Assembly (NCBI RefSeq): GCF_900163645.1
Contig: NZ_FUKM01000050.1
Span: 21,955-85,954, forward strand
Direction: 5' to 3'
DNA from: Halomonas citrativorans
GTDB taxonomy: Bacteria > Pseudomonadota > Gammaproteobacteria > Pseudomonadales > Halomonadaceae
DNA length: 64,000 nucleotides
Part shown: positions 52,597 through 61,377 of the stretch, piece by piece
Position numbering within the stretch: the stretch's first letter is position 1
Layout of the letters: every line of letters starts with the position of its first letter
Program-made: the position numbers and the translations under genes
Notes under the pieces: model-generated
Database searches by the model: none
What the model was told of the DNA's origin: nothing
The model's input: the letters and a program-made list of their open reading frames with translations, nothing else

Positions 52597-53685
52597 ATGA
52601 CAAAGCTCACTCACGATGCCTCCTACCGGCAGGTGCTAACCGACATTAAACAGCGGATTCGCCATGCCCAGACACGGGCGGTGATGGCCGTCAATGCCGA
52701 GCTGATTCAACTTTACTGGGAGATTGGTGCGCTGATCGACGCTCGCCAGCAACAGGAAGGCTGGGGTACGGGCGTGATCCCCACGTTGGCCCGCGATCTA
52801 CATAACGAGTTACCGGAAGAAAAAGGCTTTTCCGAGCGCAATATCAAGCGGATGCTGGCGTTTTACCGGGAATATCCGCATCTACAATTTGTGCCGCAGC
52901 CTGTGGCACAAACAGCGGCGAATCGGGAAGTGCCACAGCCCGTGGCACTTTTTCCGGCTGAGCTACTGTGTGCCTTGCCCTGGGGGCACCATGCCGAGCT
53001 GATGGCCAAAGTCAAGGATTTGACCACACGGCATTGGTATATGCAGGCGTCTATCGAGCATGGTTGGAGCCGCAATATTCTGTTGATGCAGATTGAATCT
53101 GTTGCTCATGAGCGCTTTGGCAACGCGGTGACCAACTTCACCCAGCTGTTACCATCCCCTGATTCGGATCTGGCCCAGCAAACGCTGAAAGACCCTTACC
53201 TGTTTGACTTTCTCACGCTGCAAGCGAGTTTCCATGAGCGGGAGCTGGAAACAGGGCTGATAACACATCTGGAAAAATTCCTGCTGGAGCTAGGCCAAGG
53301 CTTTGCCTTTGTGGGCCGCCAGTACCATCTAGAAGTAGCGGGCAAGGATTTTTATGCCGACCTGCTCTTCTATCACTTGAAACTGCGTCGCTATGTGGTG
53401 ATCGAGCTCAAGCGCGGCGACTTCAAGCCTGAATATGCCGGTAAGGTGAATTTCTATTGCAGTGTGGTCGATGATCTACTGCGCCACGAAACTGATGGCC
53501 AGACCATTGGCCTGATCCTGTGCCAGCAGCCAGACCGCGTGCTGGCCGAATATGCATTGCGCGATATGACCAAGCCCATCGGGGTATCTAGTTTTGAGCT
53601 GACCCGTGCACTGCCAGAAACCCTGCAAAGCAGCTTGCCAAGCATTGAAGACATTGAAGAAGAACTAAAAGGCGGTGATACATGA
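52597..53685 (+). CDS. PD-(D/E)XK nuclease family protein, DUF1016/YhcG type
   Basis: A 362-residue protein. The N-terminal DUF1016 half reads [30 protein letters not shown] and [19 protein letters not shown]. The C-terminal nuclease half has [30 protein letters not shown], with Asp255 and Glu270/Lys272 as the PD-(D/E)xK triad. The linker carries the short repeat PQPVAQ/PQPVAL. Its start lies eight bases past the mod stop and its stop overlaps the res start (ATGA). It is probably an auxiliary nuclease of the same system; the role is not defined. Confidence 0.88.
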   Translation: MTKLTHDASYRQVLTDIKQRIRHAQTRAVMAVNAELIQLYWEIGALIDARQQQEGWGTGVIPTLARDLHNELPEEKGFSERNIKRMLAFYREYPHLQFVPQPVAQTAANREVPQPVALFPAELLCALPWGHHAELMAKVKDLTTRHWYMQASIEHGWSRNILLMQIESVAHERFGNAVTNFTQLLPSPDSDLAQQTLKDPYLFDFLTLQASFHERELETGLITHLEKFLLELGQGFAFVGRQYHLEVAGKDFYADLLFYHLKLRRYVVIELKRGDFKPEYAGKVNFYCSVVDDLLRHETDGQTIGLILCQQPDRVLAEYALRDMTKPIGVSSFELTRALPETLQSSLPSIEDIEEELKGGDT

Positions 53686-56600
53686 AACTCAAATTCAAGA
53701 CCCAGGCCTACCAGACCGCCGCCGTACAGGCAGTGGTAGATTGCTTCAAGGGGCAGCCGCCGGCCTCCAGTGAAGCCATCAGTTACCGTATCGACCCTGG
53801 CAAGGCCAAGGCTAAGACAGACAGCCTGTTTTCCGACGCAGGCTTCAAGAATGGCGACCTGGTACTTTCGGATACGGCTTTGCTCGACAACATCCAGCAG
53901 GTGCAGCGTCAGCAGAACTTGCCCGTTTCCGATGCGCTGGCCAAGACCAAGATCGCCCGTGTGAACCTGGACGTGGAGATGGAAACCGGCACGGGCAAGA
54001 CCTACTGCTACATCAAGAGCATTTTCGAGCTGAACAAGCTGTATGGCTGGAGCAAGTTCATCATTGTGGTGCCCAGCATCGCTATCCGAGAGGGCGTGGC
54101 CAAGTCGCTGGAAATAACCGCCGAGCATTTTCTGCAGAGCTATCAGAAAAAGGCGCGCTTCTTCATCTACAACTCCAAGCAGTTGCATCACCTGGAGAGC
54201 TTTTCGTCGGACGCTGGCATCAACGTGATGGTGATCAACGTGCAGGCGTTCAATGCCACGGGCAAGGATAACCGACGCATTTATGAGGAGCTGGACGACT
54301 TCCAGTCGCGCAGGCCCATTGATGTCATCAGTGCCAACCGCCCTGTCCTGATCCTGGACGAGCCGCAGAAGATGGAAGGCGGCAAGACGCTGGATTCGCT
54401 GGTCAACTTCAAGCCGCTGATGGTGCTGCGTTACTCGGCCACCCATAAAACCACGCACAACAAGATTCACCGGCTGGATGCGTTGGATGCCTACAACCAG
54501 AAGCTGGTGAAGAAGATCGCCGTGCGCGGTATTGCGGTGAAGGGGCTGGCGGGTACGGCGGGTTATCTGTATCTGCAATCCATTGAGATTTCGAGCAAGA
54601 GACCGCCCGTGGCGCGGATGGAGTTCGAGCAGAAACTAGCCGGCGGCAGTATCAAGCGCGTGGTTCGCAAGCTGGGTAAGGGCGACAACCTGTTCGATCT
54701 TTCCAATGGCTTGGATCAGTACCGCGATGGCTTTGTCGTCTCCGACATCAACGCCAACACGGACACTCTGAGCTTCACCAATGGTGTCGAGTTGACGGTG
54801 GGCGATGCCACCGGCGATGTGACCGAAGCGGCCCTGCGCCGCATCCAGATTCGCGAAGCGATCAAGGCCCATTTCGACAAAGAACAAGTGCTGTTCTTAC
54901 AGGGCATAAAAGTGCTCACCCTGTTCTTCATTGATGAGGTGGCCAAGTACCGGGATTACTCCGCCGCAGACGAGAAAGGCGATTATGCCCGTGTCTTCGA
55001 GGAGGAATACAATCTGTACCTCAACGAGATGCTCGATCTGGATGAAACGGCCTACATCAAATACCTGAAGAGTATTACGACGGACAAGACCCACAGCGGT
55101 TACTTCTCCATCGACAAAAAGACCAAGCGACTGGCCGACCCTACGGTTGCCAAGCGCGGCGAGAACGCCGGGCAATCAGACGATGTGGACGCATATGATT
55201 TGATCCTGAAGGACAAGGAAACACTTCTCTCGCTTCCATCACCAAATGACTCAGATGAACTGCGATCAAAGAAAAATGTTCGCTTCATCTTTTCGCACTC
55301 GGCGCTGCGCGAGGGCTGGGACAACCCAAACGTGTTTGTCATCTGTGCGCTCAAGCACAGTGACAACACTATTTCACGCCGTCAGGAGGTGGGGCGCGGT
55401 TTGAGGCTGTCCGTCAATCAGAATGGTGACCGAATGGATCACCCGGCGACGGTTCATGAGGTAAACGTGCTGACGGTGGTGGCAAGTGAAAGCTACAAAG
55501 ACTTCGTGGCGGCGCTGCAAGAAGACATCAGCAAGTCGCTGTCGGCGCGGCCCAGGATTGCTGATAAAGCCTATTTCACTGGCAAGACACTGAGTACGGC
55601 TGAAGGGCCGATTACGGTGTCGGACGATCAGGCGACCGATATTGAGTTCTATCTGATCCAGAACGGCTACGTGGATAAGAAGCGCACTATCACCGAGAAG
55701 TACCATGAGGCGAAGAACGACGGTGCTCTGGCGGAGCTGCCGCAGGAGTTGTTGCCACACGCTGAGCAGGTGTTCCAGCTTATCGACAGTGTGTTCAGCG
55801 AGAGTCAGTTGCCAGACATCGGTGATGACCGTAAGCCGAAGAAAAATCCGCTCAACGCCAACTTTGATAAGCAGGAGTTCAAGGCGCTGTGGAACCGTAT
55901 CAACCGCAAGGCCGCCTACAGCGTTGATTTCGACTCAATCGAACTAGTGCAAAAAGCTATCAAGGAGCTAGATACCAGCCTCCACGTCACGCCGTTGCAG
56001 TACACCATCCAGGCAGGCGAGCAGATCGATCAGGTGACCGATGAGGCACTCAAGCGCGGAGACAGTTTCAAAATTTCCGAAACAGGGATCGAATACAACA
56101 AGCAATCGATCCACTCAGCGGTCAAGTATGACCTGATCGGCAAGCTGGCCGAGGGTACGCAATTGACTCGCCGAACGGTGACGGAAATCCTCAAGGGGAT
56201 CAACGCCGCCGTGTTCGCTCAGTTCAAGACCAATCCGGAGAGTTTCATTGCCGAGACGGTGCGTATGATCAACGAGCAGAAAGCTACCGTCATCATCGAA
56301 CATCTGACCTACGATGCTGTCGAGGACACGTTCGACCTCGATATCTTCACCGCTGGGCAATCCAAGCAGGACTTCAGCAACGCCGGTGACAAGCTGAAGC
56401 GCCATATCTACGACTATGTGGTGACCGAATCGAAGGTGGAGCGAGAGTTCGTGAAAGAACTGGATACCGCCAAGGAGGTCGTGGTCTACGCCAAGTTGCC
56501 ACGCGGCTTCCTGATCCCAACGCCAGTTGGTGACTACAACCCCGACTGGGCCATCAGTTTCAAGGAAGGCGCGGTCAAGCACATCTATTTCGTGGCGGAA

Positions 56601-56762
56601 ACCAAAGGTTCTATGTCCTCAATGGATCTGCGCGAGATCGAGAAAACCAAGATCAAATGCGCCCGCAAATTCTTCGATGAAATGAACTGCCGCTTCGCCC
56701 CGGAAAACGTCAAGTACGACGTGGTGGACAGCTTCGGCAAGCTGATGGAGGTGGTGAAGTAA
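53682..56762 (+). CDS. Type III-like restriction enzyme Res
   Basis: A 1026-residue helicase-nuclease. Walker A is [15 protein letters not shown] (~99-113), the DExx box reads [13 protein letters not shown] (~Asp226), SATHKT follows, and motif VI is [15 protein letters not shown]. The C-terminal endonuclease carries YNPDWAISF (Asp955) and FVAETKGSM (Glu973, Lys975), so the PD-(D/E)xK site is complete. The usual DEAH is DEPQ here, as in type III Res. It overlaps the upstream nuclease gene and its TAA overlaps the ATG of the next gene. With Mod it would cut unmodified DNA by translocation. Confidence 0.92.
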   Translation: MKLKFKTQAYQTAAVQAVVDCFKGQPPASSEAISYRIDPGKAKAKTDSLFSDAGFKNGDLVLSDTALLDNIQQVQRQQNLPVSDALAKTKIARVNLDVEMETGTGKTYCYIKSIFELNKLYGWSKFIIVVPSIAIREGVAKSLEITAEHFLQSYQKKARFFIYNSKQLHHLESFSSDAGINVMVINVQAFNATGKDNRRIYEELDDFQSRRPIDVISANRPVLILDEPQKMEGGKTLDSLVNFKPLMVLRYSATHKTTHNKIHRLDALDAYNQKLVKKIAVRGIAVKGLAGTAGYLYLQSIEISSKRPPVARMEFEQKLAGGSIKRVVRKLGKGDNLFDLSNGLDQYRDGFVVSDINANTDTLSFTNGVELTVGDATGDVTEAALRRIQIREAIKAHFDKEQVLFLQGIKVLTLFFIDEVAKYRDYSAADEKGDYARVFEEEYNLYLNEMLDLDETAYIKYLKSITTDKTHSGYFSIDKKTKRLADPTVAKRGENAGQSDDVDAYDLILKDKETLLSLPSPNDSDELRSKKNVRFIFSHSALREGWDNPNVFVICALKHSDNTISRRQEVGRGLRLSVNQNGDRMDHPATVHEVNVLTVVASESYKDFVAALQEDISKSLSARPRIADKAYFTGKTLSTAEGPITVSDDQATDIEFYLIQNGYVDKKRTITEKYHEAKNDGALAELPQELLPHAEQVFQLIDSVFSESQLPDIGDDRKPKKNPLNANFDKQEFKALWNRINRKAAYSVDFDSIELVQKAIKELDTSLHVTPLQYTIQAGEQIDQVTDEALKRGDSFKISETGIEYNKQSIHSAVKYDLIGKLAEGTQLTRRTVTEILKGINAAVFAQFKTNPESFIAETVRMINEQKATVIIEHLTYDAVEDTFDLDIFTAGQSKQDFSNAGDKLKRHIYDYVVTESKVEREFVKELDTAKEVVVYAKLPRGFLIPTPVGDYNPDWAISFKEGAVKHIYFVAETKGSMSSMDLREIEKTKIKCARKFFDEMNCRFAPENVKYDVVDSFGKLMEVVK

Positions 56763-57829
56763 TGGCGATTTCGGATGGGTCAGATGGTACCGAGCCGGAT
56801 GCGTCTCAAAAGAAGGGTTTCGACATCAGTAGCTTACTGAAGCCTGTTGCCGAGGTGGATACAGCCATTGGAAAGCTTTTCCTGTTTCCTTTAAGTAGGT
56901 CGGACATCAGTGCTTTTAGCGACATTTCCACAATAGATCAAAGCAAGCGGATTAGGGAATTTCTCCCCTTCATTGCCAGTCTATCGCCCGACTATTCATG
57001 GGAGAAAGAAAGATCCGGGGTTACCCATGACCAAATCCAGTCACTGTCAGATCCAGCGGTGGAGGAACTGGCTGAAGCGTACACGTTATCGAATGCACTT
57101 CGATCAGCACGTGAGGGAGGAAAGGATCGAAAGCCCATTGTCCGAGAGGCGAATGAATCACCTACAGCATTCCTGGATCGTCTGTTGCGTAGTGAAGTTG
57201 AGGAGCAAACTAATCAATTTCGCAAGTTGACAGATCAGGTTCGAAATAGCTCAGCTATTTTAGGCTCGACCCTGACCGAGTTCGAGCGGCTGAGCGATAG
57301 ATTGATGCCCGCCGAAATCCCTGCATCAAGCACGGATCATTTCCAGGTCATAAACGAGCAATATAATCGTCAAGCACGCGAGCGTGCAGAAGAGCTGGAG
57401 ACGGTTCGACTAACAGGAAAGATGACTGCTGAGTCCGCTCAGGCACTCAAAGATTTGGTGGAAGCGGCTGCAACTCTAATGGAGCAGGTGGATAAGCGTG
57501 ACAGAAAATCCGATCAGTCCACGCGTACGCAGATCACCGTCGCAGTGTGGGCGGTCGGTATTTCTGCGGGATTGTCATTGCTCGCTTTGATCGTCTCCGG
57601 TTTTGGTTATCTCCAAGACCGGGACAGCATCATATCCGGCGATCAATGGCAGACGAAAATGCTGACTGTCATCGAACAAGGAGCTGAGCAACGCTCAGCA
57701 GTCGAGCTGGAGAATCAGGAATTTCGAGAGCGCGTGATGTCGCTGGATGCGCGCATCGAAGATCTGGAGGCAGAGAAACGGGCTGTTATCGACGCCAGCG
57801 AGACGGCGTCCACACCTGAGTCAGATTAG
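56762..57829 (+). CDS. Membrane-anchored coiled-coil protein, unknown
   Basis: A 355-residue protein without a recognised family. The N-terminal ~130 residues are predicted cytoplasmic and begin [20 protein letters not shown]. Residues ~140-250 are helical and heptad-like. A single strong membrane segment, TVAVWAVGISAGLSLLALIV, lies at about 258-283. It is followed by a second short charged coiled coil to the end. It starts one base inside the res stop (TAATG), so it is translated with the defence operon. A membrane sensor or killer subunit is a guess. Its base composition is more A+T-rich than the res gene. Confidence 0.8.
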   Translation: MAISDGSDGTEPDASQKKGFDISSLLKPVAEVDTAIGKLFLFPLSRSDISAFSDISTIDQSKRIREFLPFIASLSPDYSWEKERSGVTHDQIQSLSDPAVEELAEAYTLSNALRSAREGGKDRKPIVREANESPTAFLDRLLRSEVEEQTNQFRKLTDQVRNSSAILGSTLTEFERLSDRLMPAEIPASSTDHFQVINEQYNRQARERAEELETVRLTGKMTAESAQALKDLVEAAATLMEQVDKRDRKSDQSTRTQITVAVWAVGISAGLSLLALIVSGFGYLQDRDSIISGDQWQTKMLTVIEQGAEQRSAVELENQEFRERVMSLDARIEDLEAEKRAVIDASETASTPESD

Positions 57830-58086
57830 TGTAGGTGGCGGTATTAAAGCGAAACTCGTCCTGTGGAGCCAATACCGCCTTGGCATTGCTCCGAAAGGAG
57901 AAGCCGGTCACGGCCACGGTGTGTACCTTGTCACAGCGAGTAGGTCGCCCAGCTTGCTGTCGGGGTTGAGGCTGATACTTGATTTCGGTTCCACTTGCCA
58001 GTCGGTTCAAAAATCGTATTCGCTCAATGGTACATCATTGAAGCTGGAACCGATGGACTTTTCCGACACCACGATAATGGCTTGCT
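57830..58086. other. Junction region between defence cargo and transfer module
   Basis: No gene can be supported. A minus-strand frame (57786-58010) covers 74 residues, beginning MNRLASGTEIKYQPQPRQQ, but has no recognised family and overlaps the end of the coiled-coil gene. It might be a decayed insertion-sequence or methylase part. The stretch is best viewed as a junction scar. Confidence 0.35.
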
Positions 58087-58339
58087 TCAACCCCGGATAA
58101 TACCCGCCACCTGCAGAAATTCCGAATCAGCTTCAGAGCCAGCAACCAATATATGGATATTTTTGGTCTGTAAAACCCCTCCTAAGTCAGATTTATTAGA
58201 AAGAAGCACCGGAGCGCAATTTCTTGATGGTGGTCGTCTTGTTACCAAAAGCTTCCAGAAAGGCATAGGGAAACTCAGCCGGATCAAAAGGCTGGAGCGC
58301 CAAGTCTGAGATTTTTGCCTCGATTTCAACTGCGTTCAT
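58087..58339 (-). pseudogene. Frameshifted N-terminal fragment of a DNA methyltransferase
   Basis: From the ATG at 58339 the frame reads MNAVEIEAKISDLALQPFDP, then EFPYAFLEAFGNKTTTIKKL and RSGASF. The downstream part switches frame to SNKSDLGGVLQTKNIHILVAG and stops at 58087. Together these follow the N-terminus of large class I SAM-dependent DNA methylases (MmeI-like, type IIG-style). Only ~80 residues of an originally ~900-residue-or-longer protein remain, and the frameshift makes it inactive. Confidence 0.7.
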
Positions 58340-58463
58340 GATGTGCCATTTATCTTGATCGCCAAAAAGGCAGTTGCGTGACACCAAACAGTGCGGCCCT
58401 TTCGCCCGGTACAGGCTAGCAAGATTGATATAGCAATCTTTAACGCTGAGCAATGCTTCAGGC

Positions 58464-58485
58464 GGGGTGCATTCTATGGCACCCC
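58464..58485. terminator. GC-rich hairpin near the end of the transfer module
   Basis: GGGGTGC pairs with GCACCCC over seven base pairs with an 8-base loop (ATTCTATG). It lies about 165 bases past the trbL stop on the minus strand. It may stop transcription leaving the transfer genes; the following T tract is short. Confidence 0.45.
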
Positions 58486-58651
58486 ATACATTGGTAAAGC
58501 GCTCATTGCTTATCGTTGTGCTATTTACTAGGAGCCATTAGCATTTTCAGCTTAATCTAGGCCACACTTTCTGGTCTACTATGTCTCCTTTTGGAAGCAT
58601 TGTAACGCATAGAACACATCATCGAATTGTCAGTACTGTCAGTTATTTCAA

Positions 58652-60238
58652 CTACTTTCTATTCACAAAGCTCGCAATCTCATCATTACGCTCCAATTGG
58701 CGTTCTTGGGCATACGATACATATTCCCCAACATCAAAGGTGTGCTTTTCCGGGTCACGTTCTTGCCATTCAGCATGTGACTGGCGAGCATTGTCCTGAC
58801 CCTCGTTAGATAGAGAGTCAAAGCCACCTGTCTGGTTTACCCAGCTACCTTCATTGCTACCACCGAGGCTATCACTGCCGAATGACGGGTTATTACCATC
58901 CTCACCTGTGGTATCGCTATCCTGTTCACTATTACTGACGTCACTTTGCCCTTTACCCTCGCGGATCGAAGATGCCAAACGCCCGCCAGCAGTTTGATCA
59001 ACTTTCTCTTGAAAGCTGCCAGCTACCTTTGAACCTATACCTTTAGCCAGCTCGCTTGTTGTGCCAGCCGCCATTGAAGCGGCTCGACTAAATCCACTAC
59101 TGCCAACTGAACCACCATCATTTAGCCCTGCTGCTTCTGAGTAGTCACCTGCCCCATCGCTATCACCACTACCGCCAAGCACACTCCCCATACCAGGCAT
59201 GTCACCACCCCCTGATGATGCCGCATGTGCACTCTCAAAAGCCGCTTTGATAGCAGATGCACCGCCCGCCATATTGGTCGCTCCACTCATGGCAGCACCA
59301 CCCAAGGCTGCGCCGCCTGAGGCAACGGCAGCCCCTGCGCCTACCGCTCCGCCAACAAGTGCTCCGGCGCTAAATGAACCGCTCGCACTAGCAGCGCCTC
59401 CGCCACCAGGAATCAAGCCTGCAATCGTGTTAGGCACAGAGTGAATAAGCACAACCAATACCAGCGCGACTACGAAAACAACCATTAACTCCCGCATCGT
59501 TACTGTTTCAGATAGGTCTTTGTAGTAGCCATCCATAATCGATATGGCCACTCCAATCAGCAGCGTCATGGTCAGCAGTTTTAACGCAATACCTAAGACA
59601 CTGCGGAAATAATTAATGGCTATATCTGACGTCCAGCGCGAACCGCCAAAACCAAGCACGAAAACACCGGCATAAGCCAATATCCAGGCGTTCACCAATG
59701 CGAGCAACACATTTGCGGAAACAACCGCCATACAGGCCAGAATGGCCAAGGTGATCAGGAAGATCGAAAGATTATCTATCGGGCTGGTGAAGCTATAGGA
59801 TTTTGCTGACTTCACAATCATATCGAAGGCAATACTTATGGGCTCTGAAGGAGTTAGCTCTCGATTTAGCCCGCCTGCTGTCGCTCCAATAGTTCGCAGC
59901 GAATCGACAATAGACATCGCAAAGTCAGGGCCATTGGTGAGCAACCACCAAAAGAAGCCAGTGAAGATGGTGAAACGTACAAGCTCAGCAAAAAACTCAC
60001 CGATGTCAGCCTTACGCAATACCATCATGCCGAACGTCCAGACCATTGATATAAGAACAAGCGTCCAAAATAGCCATGACGCATATTCGATAATGGTAGC
60101 CCCCCATAAACTACTAGCCGTTAAAAACCTATCGGCTACATCGTCTAAAACGCCGTCCGGCTCAACAGCAGCCCATACAGTTTGTGAAGCCAACAGGAAA
60201 GTCAGGAGCATCATAAGCCGTAGAAATATGTTACTCAT
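58652..60238 (-). CDS. trbL: P-type conjugative transfer protein TrbL
   Basis: A 528-residue inner-membrane protein of the mating-pair channel (VirB6-type). A signal peptide (ends TVWAA) is followed by about six membrane segments up to residue ~275. The conserved TrbL stretch AYAGVFVLGFGGSRWTSDIAINYF is present. After a Gly/Ala-rich, low-complexity region (about 280-330, with AGALVGGAVGAGAAVASGGA) comes a polar Ser/Gly/Asp-rich C-terminus. It is third after trbJ and trbK, two bases after the latter. Confidence 0.9.
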   Translation of the reverse strand: MSNIFLRLMMLLTFLLASQTVWAAVEPDGVLDDVADRFLTASSLWGATIIEYASWLFWTLVLISMVWTFGMMVLRKADIGEFFAELVRFTIFTGFFWWLLTNGPDFAMSIVDSLRTIGATAGGLNRELTPSEPISIAFDMIVKSAKSYSFTSPIDNLSIFLITLAILACMAVVSANVLLALVNAWILAYAGVFVLGFGGSRWTSDIAINYFRSVLGIALKLLTMTLLIGVAISIMDGYYKDLSETVTMRELMVVFVVALVLVVLIHSVPNTIAGLIPGGGGAASASGSFSAGALVGGAVGAGAAVASGGAALGGAAMSGATNMAGGASAIKAAFESAHAASSGGGDMPGMGSVLGGSGDSDGAGDYSEAAGLNDGGSVGSSGFSRAASMAAGTTSELAKGIGSKVAGSFQEKVDQTAGGRLASSIREGKGQSDVSNSEQDSDTTGEDGNNPSFGSDSLGGSNEGSWVNQTGGFDSLSNEGQDNARQSHAEWQERDPEKHTFDVGEYVSYAQERQLERNDEIASFVNRK

Positions 60239-60240
60239 GA

Positions 60241-60438
60241 TTAAAATCCCTCATTTTTAGATCGATCAGTTGGCTTACCCATATCCCAGAGATGATTAAC
60301 ATTCTCTTCTTGGCACCGTACTAGGTCTTGCTCCTTACATTCATTTTCAGGAGTGCTTGAGGCGGATTGCTCACCACATCCCAGAAGAAAAACTGAAACT
60401 AATACGCAGATAAACAAGGCACGGCTAATCTCAATCAT
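60241..60438 (-). CDS. trbK: TrbK-like entry exclusion lipoprotein
   Basis: A 65-residue lipoprotein. The N-terminal MIEISRALFICVLVSVFLLG ends in the lipobox LLGC (residue 21), and two further Cys occur in the short mature part. The position between trbJ and trbL is that of trbK in RP4 and relatives, which blocks entry of like plasmids. Its C-terminus WDMGKPTDRSKNEGF is nearly the same as the TrbJ C-terminus. The family match is mainly from context and the lipobox. Confidence 0.72.
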   Translation of the reverse strand: MIEISRALFICVLVSVFLLGCGEQSASSTPENECKEQDLVRCQEENVNHLWDMGKPTDRSKNEGF

Positions 60439-60440
60439 GA

Positions 60441-61214
60441 TTAAAACCCCCTGTTCTTGGAGCGATTGGAGGGTTCGCCCATATCAAATAGCTGTTCACG
60501 CGAGGCTTGGTATTGAGCTTCACGGTCGGCTTCAGCCTGCATCTGCGTTGTTACTGCGTTTTGCTGAGCAATAAGCAAACCACGGATCTGCAAGAGCTGG
60601 TTGGCCTGATTACTAGCAAGCTGATTGGCATAGCCAATGGCGGCAAGCTGGCCATCAGCATCTTGAGCGGCCGTTTGTAGACGCATGAGCTGGCTAGCAT
60701 CTGACTTTAAATTGTCCTGCTGCTGATCTAGCCCTCTGAAAACCGCATCGTTGGCCCTCTTCTGAGATTCAGATGCCAGCCGGCGATTTTCATCCATTGC
60801 TGCCCATTCAGCATCGCTACAACCAGCATTAGAGAAGCAGGGGGATCCACGGTAATAAGCAACGTCTTGGAAGCGATCCAAGTAATTATCGATGCTGCCC
60901 AGTTGGTTCTGGTAATACTGGAGTGTGTTAGTAGCCTGCACTAAATCTTTGATCGTCGACTCTGCTCTATCCCAAATATAAGCAGCCGGTGCCATTGTGT
61001 TTTGCAGTTGATTTTCATACTGCTGAAGCTGGGTTTGATACTCCTCAATCTGTTTTAGCGTTTGCGCAACCGCCTCTATCGCAGACATTGTGTTTTGCAT
61101 GAGGTTAGTGCCATCAACCACAGGGATGCCTGCTCGCGCAGGCGAAAAGACGTTTGACGCCATGAAAAGAGAGAGTACGGCAATTTTAGCCGCTGAGAGA
61201 TGTGCTTTATGCAT
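60441..61214 (-). CDS. trbJ: P-type conjugative transfer protein TrbJ
   Basis: A 257-residue periplasmic protein of the VirB5/TrbJ type that takes part in pilus assembly. A signal peptide ends SPARA, and the mature protein begins GIPVVDGTNLMQNTMSAIEA. Long Gln-rich helices (TLKQIEEYQTQLQQYENQLQ) are typical. One Cys pair, CFSNAGC, lies in the middle. The C-terminus FDMGEPSNRSKNRGF is repeated in the next gene. It follows traI in the same direction with a 163-base gap that has no supported gene. Confidence 0.88.
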   Translation of the reverse strand: MHKAHLSAAKIAVLSLFMASNVFSPARAGIPVVDGTNLMQNTMSAIEAVAQTLKQIEEYQTQLQQYENQLQNTMAPAAYIWDRAESTIKDLVQATNTLQYYQNQLGSIDNYLDRFQDVAYYRGSPCFSNAGCSDAEWAAMDENRRLASESQKRANDAVFRGLDQQQDNLKSDASQLMRLQTAAQDADGQLAAIGYANQLASNQANQLLQIRGLLIAQQNAVTTQMQAEADREAQYQASREQLFDMGEPSNRSKNRGF

Positions 61215-61377
61215 GGTCAGTTACTCGTCGCCACGTGACAAAACGCCCACATTTCACCTCCGATAAGCGAGCGGTTCCGTCGTTACTAGCGTGTCACCTT
61301 AGCTAGTACGGTAGCTGACCTGGGCAACACCGAAGCCCGGCCTTCTTTTTAAATGTCACGGTGTAAGAAGATAATGC

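Noticed and set aside
52900..52975. Short repeat GTGCC/GGCAC elements inside the DUF1016 nuclease gene.
   Set aside because: They encode the normal Pro/Gln-rich linker (PQPVAQ, PQPVAL) between the two domains and are not independent DNA elements.
53454..54578. A 374-residue minus-strand frame over the nuclease-res junction.
   Set aside because: It is opposite two well-supported genes with intact motifs; no start context or family pattern is seen.
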